Program-made: the position numbers and the translations under genes
Assembly (NCBI RefSeq): GCF_003208175.1
Contig: NZ_QKMR01000018.1
Location: 25,985 to 89,984, forward strand
Length of the DNA: 64,000 nucleotides
Origin: Ruminiclostridium sufflavum DSM 19573
Lineage (GTDB): Bacteria; Bacillota; Clostridia; Acetivibrionales; DSM-1351
Reading direction: 5' to 3'
Part shown: positions 35,143-46,617 of the stretch, in pieces
Numbering within the stretch: the stretch's first letter is position 1
Layout: every line of letters begins with the position of its first letter
Notes under the pieces: generated by a model
Database searches by the model: none
The model's input: the letters and a program-made list of their open reading frames with translations, nothing else
Told to the model about the DNA's origin: nothing

Positions 35143-36375
35143 ATGATATATGTGAACGAGAACCATTTGAAATTACCGGGGAATTATTTGTTTGCTGAGA
35201 TAGGCAAGAGAGTTGCAGCCTTTAAGGAGCAGAATCCGGCTGCTGATATTATCAGACTTGGAATCGGAGATGTAACAAGACCTCTTCCGATGGCTTGTAT
35301 AGACGCTATGCACAAGGCAGTGGATGATATGTCGAGAGTGGAAACCTTTAAAGGGTATCCCGAATATGAGGGATACGACTTTTTGATAAATAAAATCATA
35401 GAATTTGATTACAAAAAACGCGGAATTACCATTGGTGCGGATGAGGTGTTTGTCAGCGACGGGGCGAAAAGTGACACTGCAAATATTCAGGAGCTGTTTG
35501 GTTTAAGCAGCAGAATAGCTGTTACGGATCCTGTATACCCTGTTTACGTTGACAGTAACGTTATGGCAGGAAGAACAGGCGAATATCTGGACGGAAAGTG
35601 GAGCAATGTTACTTATTTGCCTTGTACATCTGATAATGGCTTTATTCCTGAGCTGCCTAAAGAAAGAGTTGATATTATTTATTTATGTCTGCCCAATAAT
35701 CCTACAGGAACTACCCTGACAAGGGAACAGCTAAAGGTATGGGTTGAATATGCGGCAAAAAATAAATCGGTAATATTATTTGACTCGGCATACGAGTCCT
35801 TCATAACACAGGAAAATGTCCCCCACAGTATTTATGAAATTGAAGGAGCTAAAGAGGTTGCCATAGAATTCAGGAGCTTTTCAAAGACTGCGGGATTTAC
35901 AGGAACAAGATGTGCTTATGTTGTAATTCCTAAGGAACTTAAGGCTTACACTGCAAGCGGTGAAGAAGTGGGGCTTAACAGGCTGTGGTACAGGAGACAG
36001 GCAACTAAGTTTAACGGAGTGTCATATATCGTGCAGCGCGGAGCAGAAGCAGTATATTCGGAAGAAGGCCAGAAGCAGGTTAAGGAGACTATTTCATATT
36101 ATTTAAATAATGCAGCTATCATTAAGAAGGGTCTTGAAAGTATAGGAATTCAGGTATACGGGGGTGTTAATGCACCTTATATTTGGATGAAGACTCCAAA
36201 CGGAATGGACTCTTGGAAATTCTTTGACAAATTATTGTCTGAGGCAAATATAGTCGGAACTCCGGGTGTAGGATTCGGGCCAAGCGGGCAGGGCTATTTC
36301 AGGCTTACTGCCTTTGGAAATATAGAGAATACAAAGGCGGCTGTAGACAGGTTTAAAACCAGACTAAAGGTGTAA
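35143..36375 (+). CDS. dapL: LL-diaminopimelate aminotransferase
   Basis: 410 residues, fold-type I PLP enzyme. Diagnostic segments: [59 protein letters not shown] and the PLP-lysine stretch [15 protein letters not shown]. It makes LL-diaminopimelate from tetrahydrodipicolinate in one step, bypassing the succinylase/acetylase routes. Ribosome binding site AGAAAGGA. A terminator follows at 36413. Confidence 0.96.
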   Translation: MIYVNENHLKLPGNYLFAEIGKRVAAFKEQNPAADIIRLGIGDVTRPLPMACIDAMHKAVDDMSRVETFKGYPEYEGYDFLINKIIEFDYKKRGITIGADEVFVSDGAKSDTANIQELFGLSSRIAVTDPVYPVYVDSNVMAGRTGEYLDGKWSNVTYLPCTSDNGFIPELPKERVDIIYLCLPNNPTGTTLTREQLKVWVEYAAKNKSVILFDSAYESFITQENVPHSIYEIEGAKEVAIEFRSFSKTAGFTGTRCAYVVIPKELKAYTASGEEVGLNRLWYRRQATKFNGVSYIVQRGAEAVYSEEGQKQVKETISYYLNNAAIIKKGLESIGIQVYGGVNAPYIWMKTPNGMDSWKFFDKLLSEANIVGTPGVGFGPSGQGYFRLTAFGNIENTKAAVDRFKTRLKV

Positions 36376-36412
36376 GCCGGAAATAATATAGAGGTTTGTT
36401 TAATGTTCAGAG

Positions 36413-36440
36413 AAGCCATGCTTTTAAGCAAGGCTTTTTT
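36413..36440 (+). terminator. Terminator after dapL
   Basis: AAGCCATGCTT / AAGCAAGGCTT stem with one internal mismatch followed by TTTT. Confidence 0.8.
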
Positions 36441-36661
36441 GCTTTGTTTTGGCAGCTTTCAGCCGCAGCAAATTATTATGCTGCAATGGAGTTGCATTTA
36501 ATAGGATTCATTATAGTATATTTATGTGATATAATTAACATTAACTGCTGTGACAGTAGTTTTTTTGTTTTCCGGTTAATTTTTATGGTTAAAAAATATG
36601 AATAAATTCATATAATGAATAAATTTATATTTATCAATAAATACAGGACGGTAATTGAAGA

Positions 36662-37312
36662 ATGATTAATCAGATTATTTTTGACTTTGACGGAACATTA
36701 GTCAATTCTCTTGATATTTTTATAAAGATAGGTAATCAAATGGCTGAAAAATATAATATGCAGCCTGTGAGCAGGGAAAAAATAAAGGAACTTATGATGC
36801 TTCCTATGAAAAAGAGAATTCAAATCCTGAAATTGCCCAAAATTAAGCTCCCTAAAATAGGATTTGAAGTTTTGCACAAGTTTAATGAGTATGCGGCTAA
36901 GGCTGAGCCTTTTGAAGGAATAAAAGAAATGCTTGAAAATCTTCACAAGGAAGGATATGGACTAAATATAGTGTCATCAAATACCCTTGATAATATTAAT
37001 GCTTTTTTAAAAGAAAATCAGCTGAGTATGTTTAAAAATATGCAGTCGTCAAGAGGCCTTTTTGACAAGCATGTTACTATTGGGAAACTGATTTCAAGGC
37101 TGGATGTAAAAAAGGAAGAGGTTATTTATGTCGGTGATGAGTATCGTGATGTTGAGGCATGTAAAAAGATAGGAATCAGAGTTATTTCAGTTTTATGGGG
37201 ATTTGATCCGAAGGAGCTGCTGGAAAAGGCAGAGCCCGATTTTATAGTATCAGCTCCGGGTGAGATTTCAGAAATTATTATGAATATAAATAATTACGGA
37301 ATGGGGAAATAG
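36662..37312 (+). CDS. HAD-superfamily hydrolase
   Basis: 216 residues with the HAD motifs: DFDGTLVNS (nucleophile Asp in the first motif), SSNTL as motif II, K in motif III near KHVTIGKL, and YVGDEYRDVEACKKIG as motif IV. It has a four-helix C1 cap typical of phosphoglycolate-phosphatase-like enzymes. Substrate unknown. It precedes two RNA-modification genes by only a few bases and is probably co-transcribed with them. Confidence 0.9.
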   Translation: MINQIIFDFDGTLVNSLDIFIKIGNQMAEKYNMQPVSREKIKELMMLPMKKRIQILKLPKIKLPKIGFEVLHKFNEYAAKAEPFEGIKEMLENLHKEGYGLNIVSSNTLDNINAFLKENQLSMFKNMQSSRGLFDKHVTIGKLISRLDVKKEEVIYVGDEYRDVEACKKIGIRVISVLWGFDPKELLEKAEPDFIVSAPGEISEIIMNINNYGMGK

Positions 37313-37318
37313 AATACA

Positions 37319-38182
37319 ATGTTACTTGCAGATGAATGGAAGGACTATGAATTAATTGAAACAGGAGATGGAGAAAAGCTGGAAAGATGGGGCGATGTTA
37401 TACTTAGAAGGCCTGACCCTCAGATAATCTGGCCCATGAAGAATAAAAAGGCTTGGGAAAGGGCTGATGCAAAATACTACAGAAGCCAGAGCGGAGGAGG
37501 AAACTGGGAATATAAAAGGAAATTTCCTAACCGCTGGACAATTAGCTTTGAAGAACTGAAATTTTATATTGAGCCAACCGGCTTTAAGCATACAGGGCTA
37601 TTTCCTGAGCAGGCTGTAAATTGGAAATGGATGATAAAAAAAATACAGAAGGCTAAAAGACCGATAAAGGTTTTGAACCTATTTGCTTATACAGGCGGAG
37701 CTACTGTTGCTGCTGCATATGCCGGAGCAGAGGTCTGCCATGTCGATGCTGCAAAGGGCATGGTAGGCTGGGCAAAGGAAAATGTAGCTCTTTCAGGCTT
37801 GGCGGACAGGCCGGTTAGATTTATTACGGATGACTGTATGAAATTTGTCCAGAGGGAAATACGCAGGGGGAAAAAATATGATGGAATAATTATGGACCCG
37901 CCGTCTTATGGAAGAGGTCCGAGCGGAGAAATATGGAAAATTGAGGATTCTCTTTACAGCTTTGTTGAACAGTGTATGGAGGTGCTTTCGGACAATCCGC
38001 TGTTTTTTCTGATAAATTCTTATACAACCGGTTTTTCTGCCGAGGTACTCGGCAACATTCTTAAGCAGACTGTAGGAAGCCGGTACAAGGGGGAATATAA
38101 CAGCGGTGAGGTTGGCATTCCTGTCAGTCAGTCAGGCCTGGTGCTTCCCTGCGGTATATATGGAAGGTGGGAGAGTGTTTGA
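37319..38182 (+). CDS. Class I SAM-dependent methyltransferase (RlmI-like, without PUA)
   Basis: 287 residues. SAM-binding motif I LNLFAYTGGATVAAAYAGAEVCHVDAAKGMVGWAKENV, then DDCMKFVQRE and the catalytic IIMDPPSYGRG motif of RNA m5C/N-type methyltransferases. It belongs to the YccW/RlmI-related group but lacks the N-terminal PUA domain. Likely rRNA methylation. The stop overlaps the start of the pseudouridine synthase (TTGA), indicating coupling. Confidence 0.88.
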   Translation: MLLADEWKDYELIETGDGEKLERWGDVILRRPDPQIIWPMKNKKAWERADAKYYRSQSGGGNWEYKRKFPNRWTISFEELKFYIEPTGFKHTGLFPEQAVNWKWMIKKIQKAKRPIKVLNLFAYTGGATVAAAYAGAEVCHVDAAKGMVGWAKENVALSGLADRPVRFITDDCMKFVQREIRRGKKYDGIIMDPPSYGRGPSGEIWKIEDSLYSFVEQCMEVLSDNPLFFLINSYTTGFSAEVLGNILKQTVGSRYKGEYNSGEVGIPVSQSGLVLPCGIYGRWESV

Positions 38183-38850
38183 TACCGAAAGTTATTTATG
38201 AGGATAATCATTTGCTTGTTGTTGAGAAGCCTGTAAATATACCTGTACAAGAAGATAATACAAAGGATTCGGACATGCTGGGAATATTGAAGCAGGATTT
38301 GAAACGAAGATATAACAAGCCCGGAGAGGTTTATTTGGGACTTGTTCACAGGCTTGACAGACCGGTAGGAGGGATAATGGTATTTGCAAAGACCTCAAAG
38401 GCGGCTTCGAGGCTGTCAGAGCAAATAAGGACAAGAGAATTTAAAAAGTCATATCTTGCTGTTGTAAGAGGTATTCCAAGTGCTCGAAGCTGTACGCTCA
38501 GAGATTACCTTCTGAAAGATAGTGCTAAAAACATGGTATCAGTAGTGAGAGAAGGAACAAGAGATTCAAAAGAAGCAATTCTTGATTACGAGGTACTGGA
38601 TTCTAAGGAGGGGCTGAGCTTATTGCAGGTAAAGCTTCATACCGGAAGGCCTCATCAGATAAGAGTACAGCTTTCACATGCAGGATATGTATTATATGGA
38701 GATCAGAGATATGGTCCCGATGTAAATGAACCGGGACAGCAAATAGCACTATGGTCACACTCCGTTACCTTTGCACATCCCATAAAAAAAGAGGAAATGA
38801 CTTTTATATGCAGTACTCCGAAAACTGAGCCGTGGATTAGGTTCAGATAG
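38179..38850 (+). CDS. RluA-family pseudouridine synthase
   Basis: About 223 residues. The catalytic Asp motif HRLDRPVGGIMVFAKT is followed by KSYLAVVRG and LHTGRPHQIRVQLSHAG, and there is no S4 domain. It isomerises uridine in rRNA or tRNA; the target position is not readable. TTG 38179 is chosen because GGTGGGAG lies six bases upstream; a GTG at 38167 is possible. Operon with the methyltransferase and HAD genes; both RNA-modifying products may act on the same RNA. Confidence 0.92.
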   Translation: MIPKVIYEDNHLLVVEKPVNIPVQEDNTKDSDMLGILKQDLKRRYNKPGEVYLGLVHRLDRPVGGIMVFAKTSKAASRLSEQIRTREFKKSYLAVVRGIPSARSCTLRDYLLKDSAKNMVSVVREGTRDSKEAILDYEVLDSKEGLSLLQVKLHTGRPHQIRVQLSHAGYVLYGDQRYGPDVNEPGQQIALWSHSVTFAHPIKKEEMTFICSTPKTEPWIRFR

Positions 38851-38851
38851 T

Positions 38852-38887
38852 AAAAAGCAAGCAGGGCATTTGCCTTGCTTGCTTTTT
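38852..38887. terminator. Bidirectional terminator
   Basis: AAAAAGCAAGC / GCTTGCTTTTT, symmetric, between the convergent pseudouridine synthase and gdhA genes. Confidence 0.88.
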
Positions 38888-38935
38888 ACTATCTAAACTT
38901 ACCTATATTGGATTATTGTGATGCCTGTGTGATAA

Positions 38936-40300
<1,365 letters not shown>

Positions 40301-40351
40301 TTATATAAAAAATTATATTTTTGTACACAAGGAGATTTTTAAAAATAAACC

Positions 40352-40437
40352 AAAATGAACCAATATGTATTAAAATTCATATAAAATTCTGTCTTATATC
40401 CTTATATAAGGAAAGAATCTTTAAAATGAACCAATAT
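40352..40437. repeat. 15-base direct repeat upstream of gdhA
   Basis: AAAATGAACCAATAT occurs at 40352-40366 and again at 40423-40437, 71 bases apart. The first copy is preceded by a related ATAAACCAAA. A regulator binding pair is likely. Confidence 0.55.
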
Positions 40438-40973
40438 TTATTAGATTATTGGCTACCCCATTGTATACCAAATAATTAACTGATTTTACTTTAAAAATTA
40501 TATCACTACAACATTATTTTTGCAAGACTAAAATTAAAAAAATTCATTTTTAAATAAAAATAAAACATTGCAAAAATAGATGACTAACTGAAAAGCCTGT
40601 ATTTATTGACGTATGTGATGAAAATAAAAAAAATATTTGCTGAAATATCCAAAAATAATTAATTGCTGCAAGTGAATTGATTAAAATATGTCATTTGCTT
40701 ATGCCGAAGGGTAACGTTTAATTTTATCGGATAAAGGCTTTTAGCGGTTATTTTGTCAACAAACCATTGATAGATTTGTGCTGATAGGCTTTTATTTGAA
40801 AATTTGAATATGTAAGGTTATTAGATTTTAAATAATTAATATATCTTAAATATTAGTAAATAAAATTTAAATATTTGGATAATTATAATGTCTGACAGGC
40901 TCAGGATTGCCATGTCAGGACTTGATTGTTATAGAATATTTTGTTAATATTTTAACCGTAAACATAAATATAT
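40438..40973. other. Intergenic region, no gene seen
   Basis: About 530 very AT-rich bases between gdhA and the THUMP methyltransferase. The part around 40690-40790 may be a decayed extragenic repeat (ATCGGATAAAGGCTTTTAGC) but matching is weak. Confidence 0.35.
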
Positions 40974-40988
40974 GTGAAAGGCAAAAAT

Positions 40989-42143
40989 ATGAGTAAATTA
41001 CAGCTGATAGCTGTCTCGGTATTCGGAACTGAGGCAGTAACTGCAAGAGAACTGAAAAAGCTCGGATATTATGAGCAAAAAGTGGAAGATGGAAAGGTAA
41101 CCTTTGCAGGAGATGAATACGCAATTTGCAGGACTAATATATGGCTTAGGACTGCAAGCAGAGTACTTTTAAAAATCGGAGAGTTTAAGGCATTGACCTT
41201 TGACGAGCTGTTTGAACAAACCAAGGCTCTGCCGTGGGATGAGTTCATACCTGAAGATGCAGAGTTTCCTGTTGAGGGATATTCCATCAGCTCTAAACTG
41301 TTTAGCGTTTCAGATTGTCAGGCGATAGTAAAGAAAGCTGTTGTTGAAAAACTTAAACAGCGGTATAACTGTGAATGGTTTAATGAAAGCGGGCCCAGAT
41401 ACAAAATTGAGGTTGCCATACTCAGGGATACGGTGACATTGACTATAGACACAAGTGGTGCGGGACTTCATAAACGGGGCTACAGAAAGCTTGTGGGAGG
41501 GGCTCCTATAAAGGAAACCCTTGCGTCGGCTATGATTCTTATAAGCCATTGGAATAAAGACAGAATTTTAATTGACCCTATGTGCGGCAGCGGAACTTTA
41601 CCTATAGAGGCAGCTTTGATTGGAAAAAATATAGCTCCCGGTCTTGGAAGAGACTTTGATGCTGAAAAGTGGAGCTTTGTATCACAGGACTTATGGGATA
41701 AGGCAAGGGATGAAGCTTATGACGCAATAAAGGAGGAAACTGTTCTGAGAATACATGGTTCCGATATTGATGAGGAGGCAATAAGCATAGCGAGATATCA
41801 TGCCAGAAAAGCGGGAGTGGAGGATTCTATTCATTTTCAGAAAATGCCTGTTTCGGATATAAGCTCAAGGTATAAGTACGGTATTATTATGTGCAATCCT
41901 CCATATGGAGAAAGATTGGGTGAAATTGATTATGTTGAGGGCTTATACAAGGATATGGGTAAAATATTCAGGAAGTTCGATACATGGTCATATTATGTTA
42001 TAACCTCTAATTCGGATTTTGAAAAGTTTTTTGGGAAAAAGGCAGATAAAAAGAGAAAGCTTTACAATGGCAAGCTGCTTTGCAATTATTACCAGTATTT
42101 TGGTCCTCCGCCTCCCAAACACATAAATATAAGCGGTGAGTAA
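40989..42143 (+). CDS. THUMP-domain RNA guanine methyltransferase (RlmL/YpsC-like)
   Basis: About 384 residues. Ferredoxin-like plus THUMP N-terminal part (about 1-155), then a Rossmann methyltransferase with DPMCGSGTLPIEAALIG and the catalytic IIMCNPPYGERLG. It is expected to make N2-methylguanosine in 23S rRNA. ATG 40989 is favoured over GTG 40974 by the TGAAAGG site. It is a single gene before the aro operon. Confidence 0.92.
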   Translation: MSKLQLIAVSVFGTEAVTARELKKLGYYEQKVEDGKVTFAGDEYAICRTNIWLRTASRVLLKIGEFKALTFDELFEQTKALPWDEFIPEDAEFPVEGYSISSKLFSVSDCQAIVKKAVVEKLKQRYNCEWFNESGPRYKIEVAILRDTVTLTIDTSGAGLHKRGYRKLVGGAPIKETLASAMILISHWNKDRILIDPMCGSGTLPIEAALIGKNIAPGLGRDFDAEKWSFVSQDLWDKARDEAYDAIKEETVLRIHGSDIDEEAISIARYHARKAGVEDSIHFQKMPVSDISSRYKYGIIMCNPPYGERLGEIDYVEGLYKDMGKIFRKFDTWSYYVITSNSDFEKFFGKKADKKRKLYNGKLLCNYYQYFGPPPPKHINISGE

Positions 42144-42250
42144 AATGGAAAAACATTGACTTGAACAGTATATTTATAATAACATATAAATGTAGAATTT
42201 TGTAGTATGGACTGATTTAAATAAAATTGTAATATGGTAGGTGATTTTAA

Positions 42251-43537
42251 TTGATTTTAAAGGCTTTTCAATCTGATGTAAACGGCATGATCAGTATTCC
42301 CGGCTCAAAATCGCATACAATACGAGCTCTGTTTTTTGCAGCTTTGGCTGATGGAAAAAGTGAAATTAGAAATCCTCTGGTTTCGAGTGATTCTAATTCA
42401 GCTGTTAATTTATGCAAAGCATTTGGAGCAAGCTATGATTGGGACAATAATTGCTATATAGCAAAAGGAGTCGGAGGCAATCCCGGGATACCGGAGGATG
42501 TAATTGATGTGGGAAACTCAGGAACCAGCTTGCGTCTGGGAATGATGACAGCTGCACTTGTTCAGGGGTGTACAGTATTTACCGGAGACTATCAAATAAG
42601 AAAAAGGCAGATAGGACCGTTGGTTCAGGCCATTAATAGCTTGGGCGGCCAAGCCTTTACCACGAGGGCGAATGATTCCGCACCAGTAGTTGTCAAAGGG
42701 AGGGCTTCAGGAGGGTTTACCAGACTGGATGCTGTTACTTCGCAGTATTTATCATCAATTTTAATAAATGCGCCTTTACTGGAAAAAGATACTCATATTG
42801 AGGTAATAAGGCTAAACGAAGTTCCGTACGTAGAAATTACATTATGGTGGATGGACAAATTTGGAATTAAATATAGTCATAATAATATGAAAGAGTTTTA
42901 TATACCTGGACAGCAGCAATATTCCCCGTTTAAATGTGCTATCCCCGGGGACTTTTCTTCTGCTACATTTTTTATGGTTTTATCTGCAATATCAGGGCAG
43001 GAATTAAAGCTGACTAACCTTGATATGTCTGATCCCCAGGGGGATAAAAAGGTTTTGTCCGTTCTTGAAGATATGGGGGCAAAGGTTACATATCACAAGG
43101 ATGAAATAATTGTTAAGGGTGAAAAGCTTCAAGGAAGAGAAATAGATATGAATGCCATACCGGATGCGCTGCCTGCTATGGCGGTAGCAGCTTGCTTTGC
43201 CGAAGGAGAAACGAGACTTTTGAATGTACCTCAGGCAAGACTTAAAGAAACTGACAGGATTAGTGTCATGTGTTCCGAGCTGACAAAAATGGGAGCAGAT
43301 ATAGAAGAGCTGCCGGATGGGTTGATTATAAGGGAGAGCAAATTAAAGGGCTGCAGGGTAAACGGGCATGATGACCATAGAATTGTTATGTCTCTGGCAA
43401 TTGCAGGACTTAATTCTCCCGGTGAGACAATAATTGATACGGCTGAAGCGATGAATATTACTTTTCCGGGTTTTGTAGACTGTATTCGAGACTGCGGCGG
43501 CAGAATTGAGCTCTTGGAGGATGAACAGCCGGCTTGA
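42251..43537 (+). CDS. aroA: 3-phosphoshikimate 1-carboxyvinyltransferase
   Basis: 428 residues. PGSKSHTIRALFFAALADG at the N-terminus, DVGNSGTSLRLGMM, LDAVTSQYLSSILINAPL, and the C-terminal EGETRLLNVPQARLKETDRI and GHDDHRIVMSLA. It transfers enolpyruvate from PEP to shikimate-3-phosphate. TTG start after TAGGTGATTT. First gene of aroA-aroC-aroK, three shikimate pathway steps in one operon. Confidence 0.96.
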   Translation: MILKAFQSDVNGMISIPGSKSHTIRALFFAALADGKSEIRNPLVSSDSNSAVNLCKAFGASYDWDNNCYIAKGVGGNPGIPEDVIDVGNSGTSLRLGMMTAALVQGCTVFTGDYQIRKRQIGPLVQAINSLGGQAFTTRANDSAPVVVKGRASGGFTRLDAVTSQYLSSILINAPLLEKDTHIEVIRLNEVPYVEITLWWMDKFGIKYSHNNMKEFYIPGQQQYSPFKCAIPGDFSSATFFMVLSAISGQELKLTNLDMSDPQGDKKVLSVLEDMGAKVTYHKDEIIVKGEKLQGREIDMNAIPDALPAMAVAACFAEGETRLLNVPQARLKETDRISVMCSELTKMGADIEELPDGLIIRESKLKGCRVNGHDDHRIVMSLAIAGLNSPGETIIDTAEAMNITFPGFVDCIRDCGGRIELLEDEQPA

Positions 43538-43609
43538 AGAGCAGGCCCTGTACCATTTAGTATCTGGAGTGAACTGCATATTGAATAAAATAACTTGGAG
43601 GATATTATT

Positions 43610-44788
43610 ATGATGGGAAATACATTTGGCAGAGTATTCAGAATAACAACCTGCGGAGAGTCATATTCGGGAGCTTTCAGAAAAAATGCGGACATACCCT
43701 CAGAGCTATGGGGAGGATTGGCGGTAATTGTGGATGGAGTCCCTGCAGGTCTGAAGATAACTTCTCAAATTATACAGGAAGAATTAGATAAAAGGAAGCC
43801 GGGAAAATCAAAGCTTGCGACACCAAGAGCGGAAGCAGACAGGGTTTATATTTTTTCGGGTGTTATGCAGGATGACAGAACAACAGGCGCTCCTGTTTGC
43901 ATGCTTATACCAAGCAGTGACATAGGGGATTATCATATTAAGCAGCATAGTGACAATAGAGCTTTACTCCGTCCCGGACAGGCTGCATATACCTATTACA
44001 AGAAATATGGCGAGCATTCTGATTATCTGGGCGCAGGAAGGGCTTCCGCCCGGGAAACGGCAGCCAGGGTTGCAGGCGGTGCGGTTGCCAAAATTATTCT
44101 GGATAGCATGGGTATAGACGTAATAGCATATACAGTTGAGTCTCACGGAATTAAGGCCGGTCCTTTTTCCTATGAGACCGCTAAGCAAAACTACAGAATT
44201 AATGATATAAATTGTCCGGATGCGGAGGCAGCGGAGTTAATGACAAAGGACTTGCTTGAGGTAATGAAGGAAGGAGATTCCTGCGGCGGAGCGATAGAAA
44301 TTATTGCAAAGGGTGTTCCGGCCGGATTGGGAGAGCCTGTTTTTGATAAACTCAGCGCAACTATTGCCCATGGTCTGATGTCTATAGGAGGAGTAAAGGG
44401 AATTGAATTCGGAGAAGGCTTTGGAGTTTCTTCAAAGAAGGGCTCGGAATGCAATGACACTCCTTATTATGATGAAGAAACCGGACGCATAAGATTTAAG
44501 ACTAACAGGTCAGGAGGCTTGCTGGGAGGTATATCAAACGGTGAGGAAATACGCATGCGTGTCGCTGTGAAACCAACTCCAACGATATTGAAGGAACAGT
44601 TAACTGTAAATGTAGCAACTCTTGAGCCGGCAGTGCACAAATTTGCTTCCAGAAGCGACCCTTCGTTAGTGCCGAGGGTTTATTCAATATGTGAAGCAAT
44701 GGTGAGAATTGCATTGGTTGACAGCATAATGATGTCAGCCGGTTATAGAGGTTTTACCGATATGGATGTCAGGTGGGATAAATTATGA
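43610..44788 (+). CDS. aroC: Chorismate synthase
   Basis: About 392 residues. NTFGRVFRITTCGESYSGAF, RASARETAARVAGGAVAKIIL and GLLGGISNGEEIRMRVAVKPTPTI mark the FMN-dependent chorismate synthase. The start at 43610 follows GGAGG (43596-43600). It overlaps aroK by four bases (ATGA). It carries out the final step to chorismate. Confidence 0.97.
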   Translation: MMGNTFGRVFRITTCGESYSGAFRKNADIPSELWGGLAVIVDGVPAGLKITSQIIQEELDKRKPGKSKLATPRAEADRVYIFSGVMQDDRTTGAPVCMLIPSSDIGDYHIKQHSDNRALLRPGQAAYTYYKKYGEHSDYLGAGRASARETAARVAGGAVAKIILDSMGIDVIAYTVESHGIKAGPFSYETAKQNYRINDINCPDAEAAELMTKDLLEVMKEGDSCGGAIEIIAKGVPAGLGEPVFDKLSATIAHGLMSIGGVKGIEFGEGFGVSSKKGSECNDTPYYDEETGRIRFKTNRSGGLLGGISNGEEIRMRVAVKPTPTILKEQLTVNVATLEPAVHKFASRSDPSLVPRVYSICEAMVRIALVDSIMMSAGYRGFTDMDVRWDKL

Positions 44789-45294
44789 CACAAGGTTCTG
44801 ACAAAAGTAATATTGTGCTGATTGGGATGCCGGGGTGCGGCAAAACTACGACAGGAAAGCTGCTGGCAGCATTGCTTGATTACACCTTCATAGACTGTGA
44901 CCAGCTTATTGCTGATAAAACGGGCAAAAGTCCGAGACAGGTTGTTGAAGAGTCAGGACGGGATTTTTTTCTGAATGTTCAGGAGGAGGCCGTCTTGTCA
45001 ATAAAGCAAACCAATTGTATAATAGCTACCGGAGGCGGCATTGTACATAGTGATACGGCAATGAAATATCTGAAAACTATAGGATTTGTTTTATTTTTGG
45101 ATGCAAAATATGATATTATAGAGGAGAGAATGGATGCCTCGAGAAAACTGGTAAGAACAAACGGAAGTCTGCTGGAATTGTATAATGAGAGAAAACCCCT
45201 GTATTGTAAATATGCAGATGCAATTATTGATTGTGATTCTGCGGATTCACAATTATTATGTAACAGGATACTGAAGGAAATAGATAATATTTGA
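44785..45294 (+). CDS. aroK: Shikimate kinase
   Basis: 169 residues with the P-loop GMPGCGKTTTGKLLA, the shikimate-binding DCDQLI and GRDFF.. segments, the TGGGIVH motif and a lid region DASRKLVRTNGS. It is translationally coupled to aroC. It produces the substrate of AroA, encoded two genes upstream. Confidence 0.95.
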   Translation: MTQGSDKSNIVLIGMPGCGKTTTGKLLAALLDYTFIDCDQLIADKTGKSPRQVVEESGRDFFLNVQEEAVLSIKQTNCIIATGGGIVHSDTAMKYLKTIGFVLFLDAKYDIIEERMDASRKLVRTNGSLLELYNERKPLYCKYADAIIDCDSADSQLLCNRILKEIDNI

Positions 45295-45344
45295 AGGTTT
45301 AGTATCATAATCAGCTAAAAGGGAAAAGGTTAAAAAGAGATACC

Positions 45345-46085
45345 ATGAATAAAATAAAAGTTTTAATAGCAGATGATAACGTATTAGCAGCAAAAAGACT
45401 TTTTGATAAGCTTATAGAGTATGAATATTTTTCTGTTTCTACTGCCAGAGACGGTATAGAGACAATTGAAAAAATTAATAATGAAAAACCGGATGTTGTT
45501 TTATTGGACATAATTATGCCAAAACTGGATGGTGTTGGCGTGCTGGAATATGCTCAGACAAGTCTGGACGATGGTAAACCGATTTTTATTGTTTTTTCTG
45601 CAGTCAGTCAGGAGAATTATGTTACAAGGGTCATGAATCTTGGAGCAAGCTATTATATATTAAAGCCGTTTGATGAAGCAATTATCGCCACTAGAATACT
45701 TCAATTATTTTCTGACCTGAAAAAGGCGAAATATTTTAAAAGTGATAAAATTAATATGGATATAAAGGTTAAAAATCCACATGATGATGAATTAAAGGTT
45801 TTAGCGACAAAATATATGCGTGAGTCAGGTCTCAAGGCGCATATGACAGGATACAGCTACATTAGGGATATTATAGTAACGGCATTTGATACATACTGCA
45901 AAACAGGAGCTATGCCAAAAGGCATTTATAGAACTATAGCAGATAAAAATAAGGTTTCTGTTCAAAAGGTTGAGAGAGCTATAAGAAATTGCTTCGAAAG
46001 TGTTAAGGACAGCACTGCGGAGGCAAAGCTTACAAATTCGCAGGCTATATGCCAGCTTATTGAAAAAATAAGAATAAATAATTAA
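45345..46085 (+). CDS. Spo0A-like response regulator (divergent paralogue)
   Basis: 246 residues. Receiver domain (about 1-125) with acidic ADDN, phospho-acceptor Asp in VVLLDIIMPKLDGVGVL and LKPFD; C-terminal domain with the Spo0A effector pattern (LKAHMTGYSYIRDIIVTAFDT..IADKNKVSVQKVERAIRNCFE). The recognition helix VQKVERAIR corresponds to the Spo0A helix that reads the 0A box. The protein is shorter and more divergent than canonical Spo0A and follows aroK, not spoIVB. It may be a sporulation-branch or stationary-phase paralogue. Confidence 0.88.
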   Translation: MNKIKVLIADDNVLAAKRLFDKLIEYEYFSVSTARDGIETIEKINNEKPDVVLLDIIMPKLDGVGVLEYAQTSLDDGKPIFIVFSAVSQENYVTRVMNLGASYYILKPFDEAIIATRILQLFSDLKKAKYFKSDKINMDIKVKNPHDDELKVLATKYMRESGLKAHMTGYSYIRDIIVTAFDTYCKTGAMPKGIYRTIADKNKVSVQKVERAIRNCFESVKDSTAEAKLTNSQAICQLIEKIRINN

Positions 46086-46176
46086 TCATTTTATTGATGA
46101 TTAAAGATTTTCGAATAAAAGGTCTGTTGTATGAAGATTCACCAACTATTAGGAAATTATTGCATTTATAAGAATA

Positions 46177-46206
46177 CAAAAAGCCCTGATTTTAGTCAGG
46201 GCTTTT
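46177..46206. terminator. Bidirectional terminator between spo0A-like and hup
   Basis: AAAAGCCCTGA / TCAGGGCTTTT around a six-base loop; serves both convergent genes. Confidence 0.88.
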
Positions 46207-46216
46207 ATGTAACTAA

Positions 46217-46492
46217 TTAAGCGTTAACAGTATCTTTTAATCCCTTACCAGCCTTGAATACTGGAGCTTTGGATGCAGGAATAGTTATTTCTTGCTTAGT
46301 TTGTGGGTTTCTGCCCTTTCTTTCCGCTCTTTCCCTTACTTCGAAGGTTCCAAAACCAACTAAAGTGACTTTGTCGCCAGCCTTAAGAGTATCTTCTACT
46401 GAAGAAATAAATGCATTTAAAGCAGCTTCACTATTCTTTTTGTTTAAGCCTGATTTAGATGCAATCGAGTTGATTAAATCTGATTTATTCAT
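46217..46492 (-). CDS. hup: HU-family DNA-binding protein
   Basis: 91 residues: [70 protein letters not shown]. Standard bacterial HU with the beta-arm RNPQTK. It bends and compacts DNA as a dimer. AGGAGG start signal. Confidence 0.97.
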   Translation of the reverse strand: MNKSDLINSIASKSGLNKKNSEAALNAFISSVEDTLKAGDKVTLVGFGTFEVRERAERKGRNPQTKQEITIPASKAPVFKAGKGLKDTVNA

Positions 46493-46617
46493 TGTACAAC
46501 CTCCTAAAAATGGAATTCGACATTATTTTATAATGAAAACACTCTAAAGTCAAGCCTTTCGAGGCAAAATAGTAATATCGTACCACAAAAACATGGAGAA
46601 AATTAACATTTTGATAA

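Noticed and set aside
36396..36605. 69-residue open frame after dapL
   Set aside because: It runs through the dapL terminator and has no start signal.
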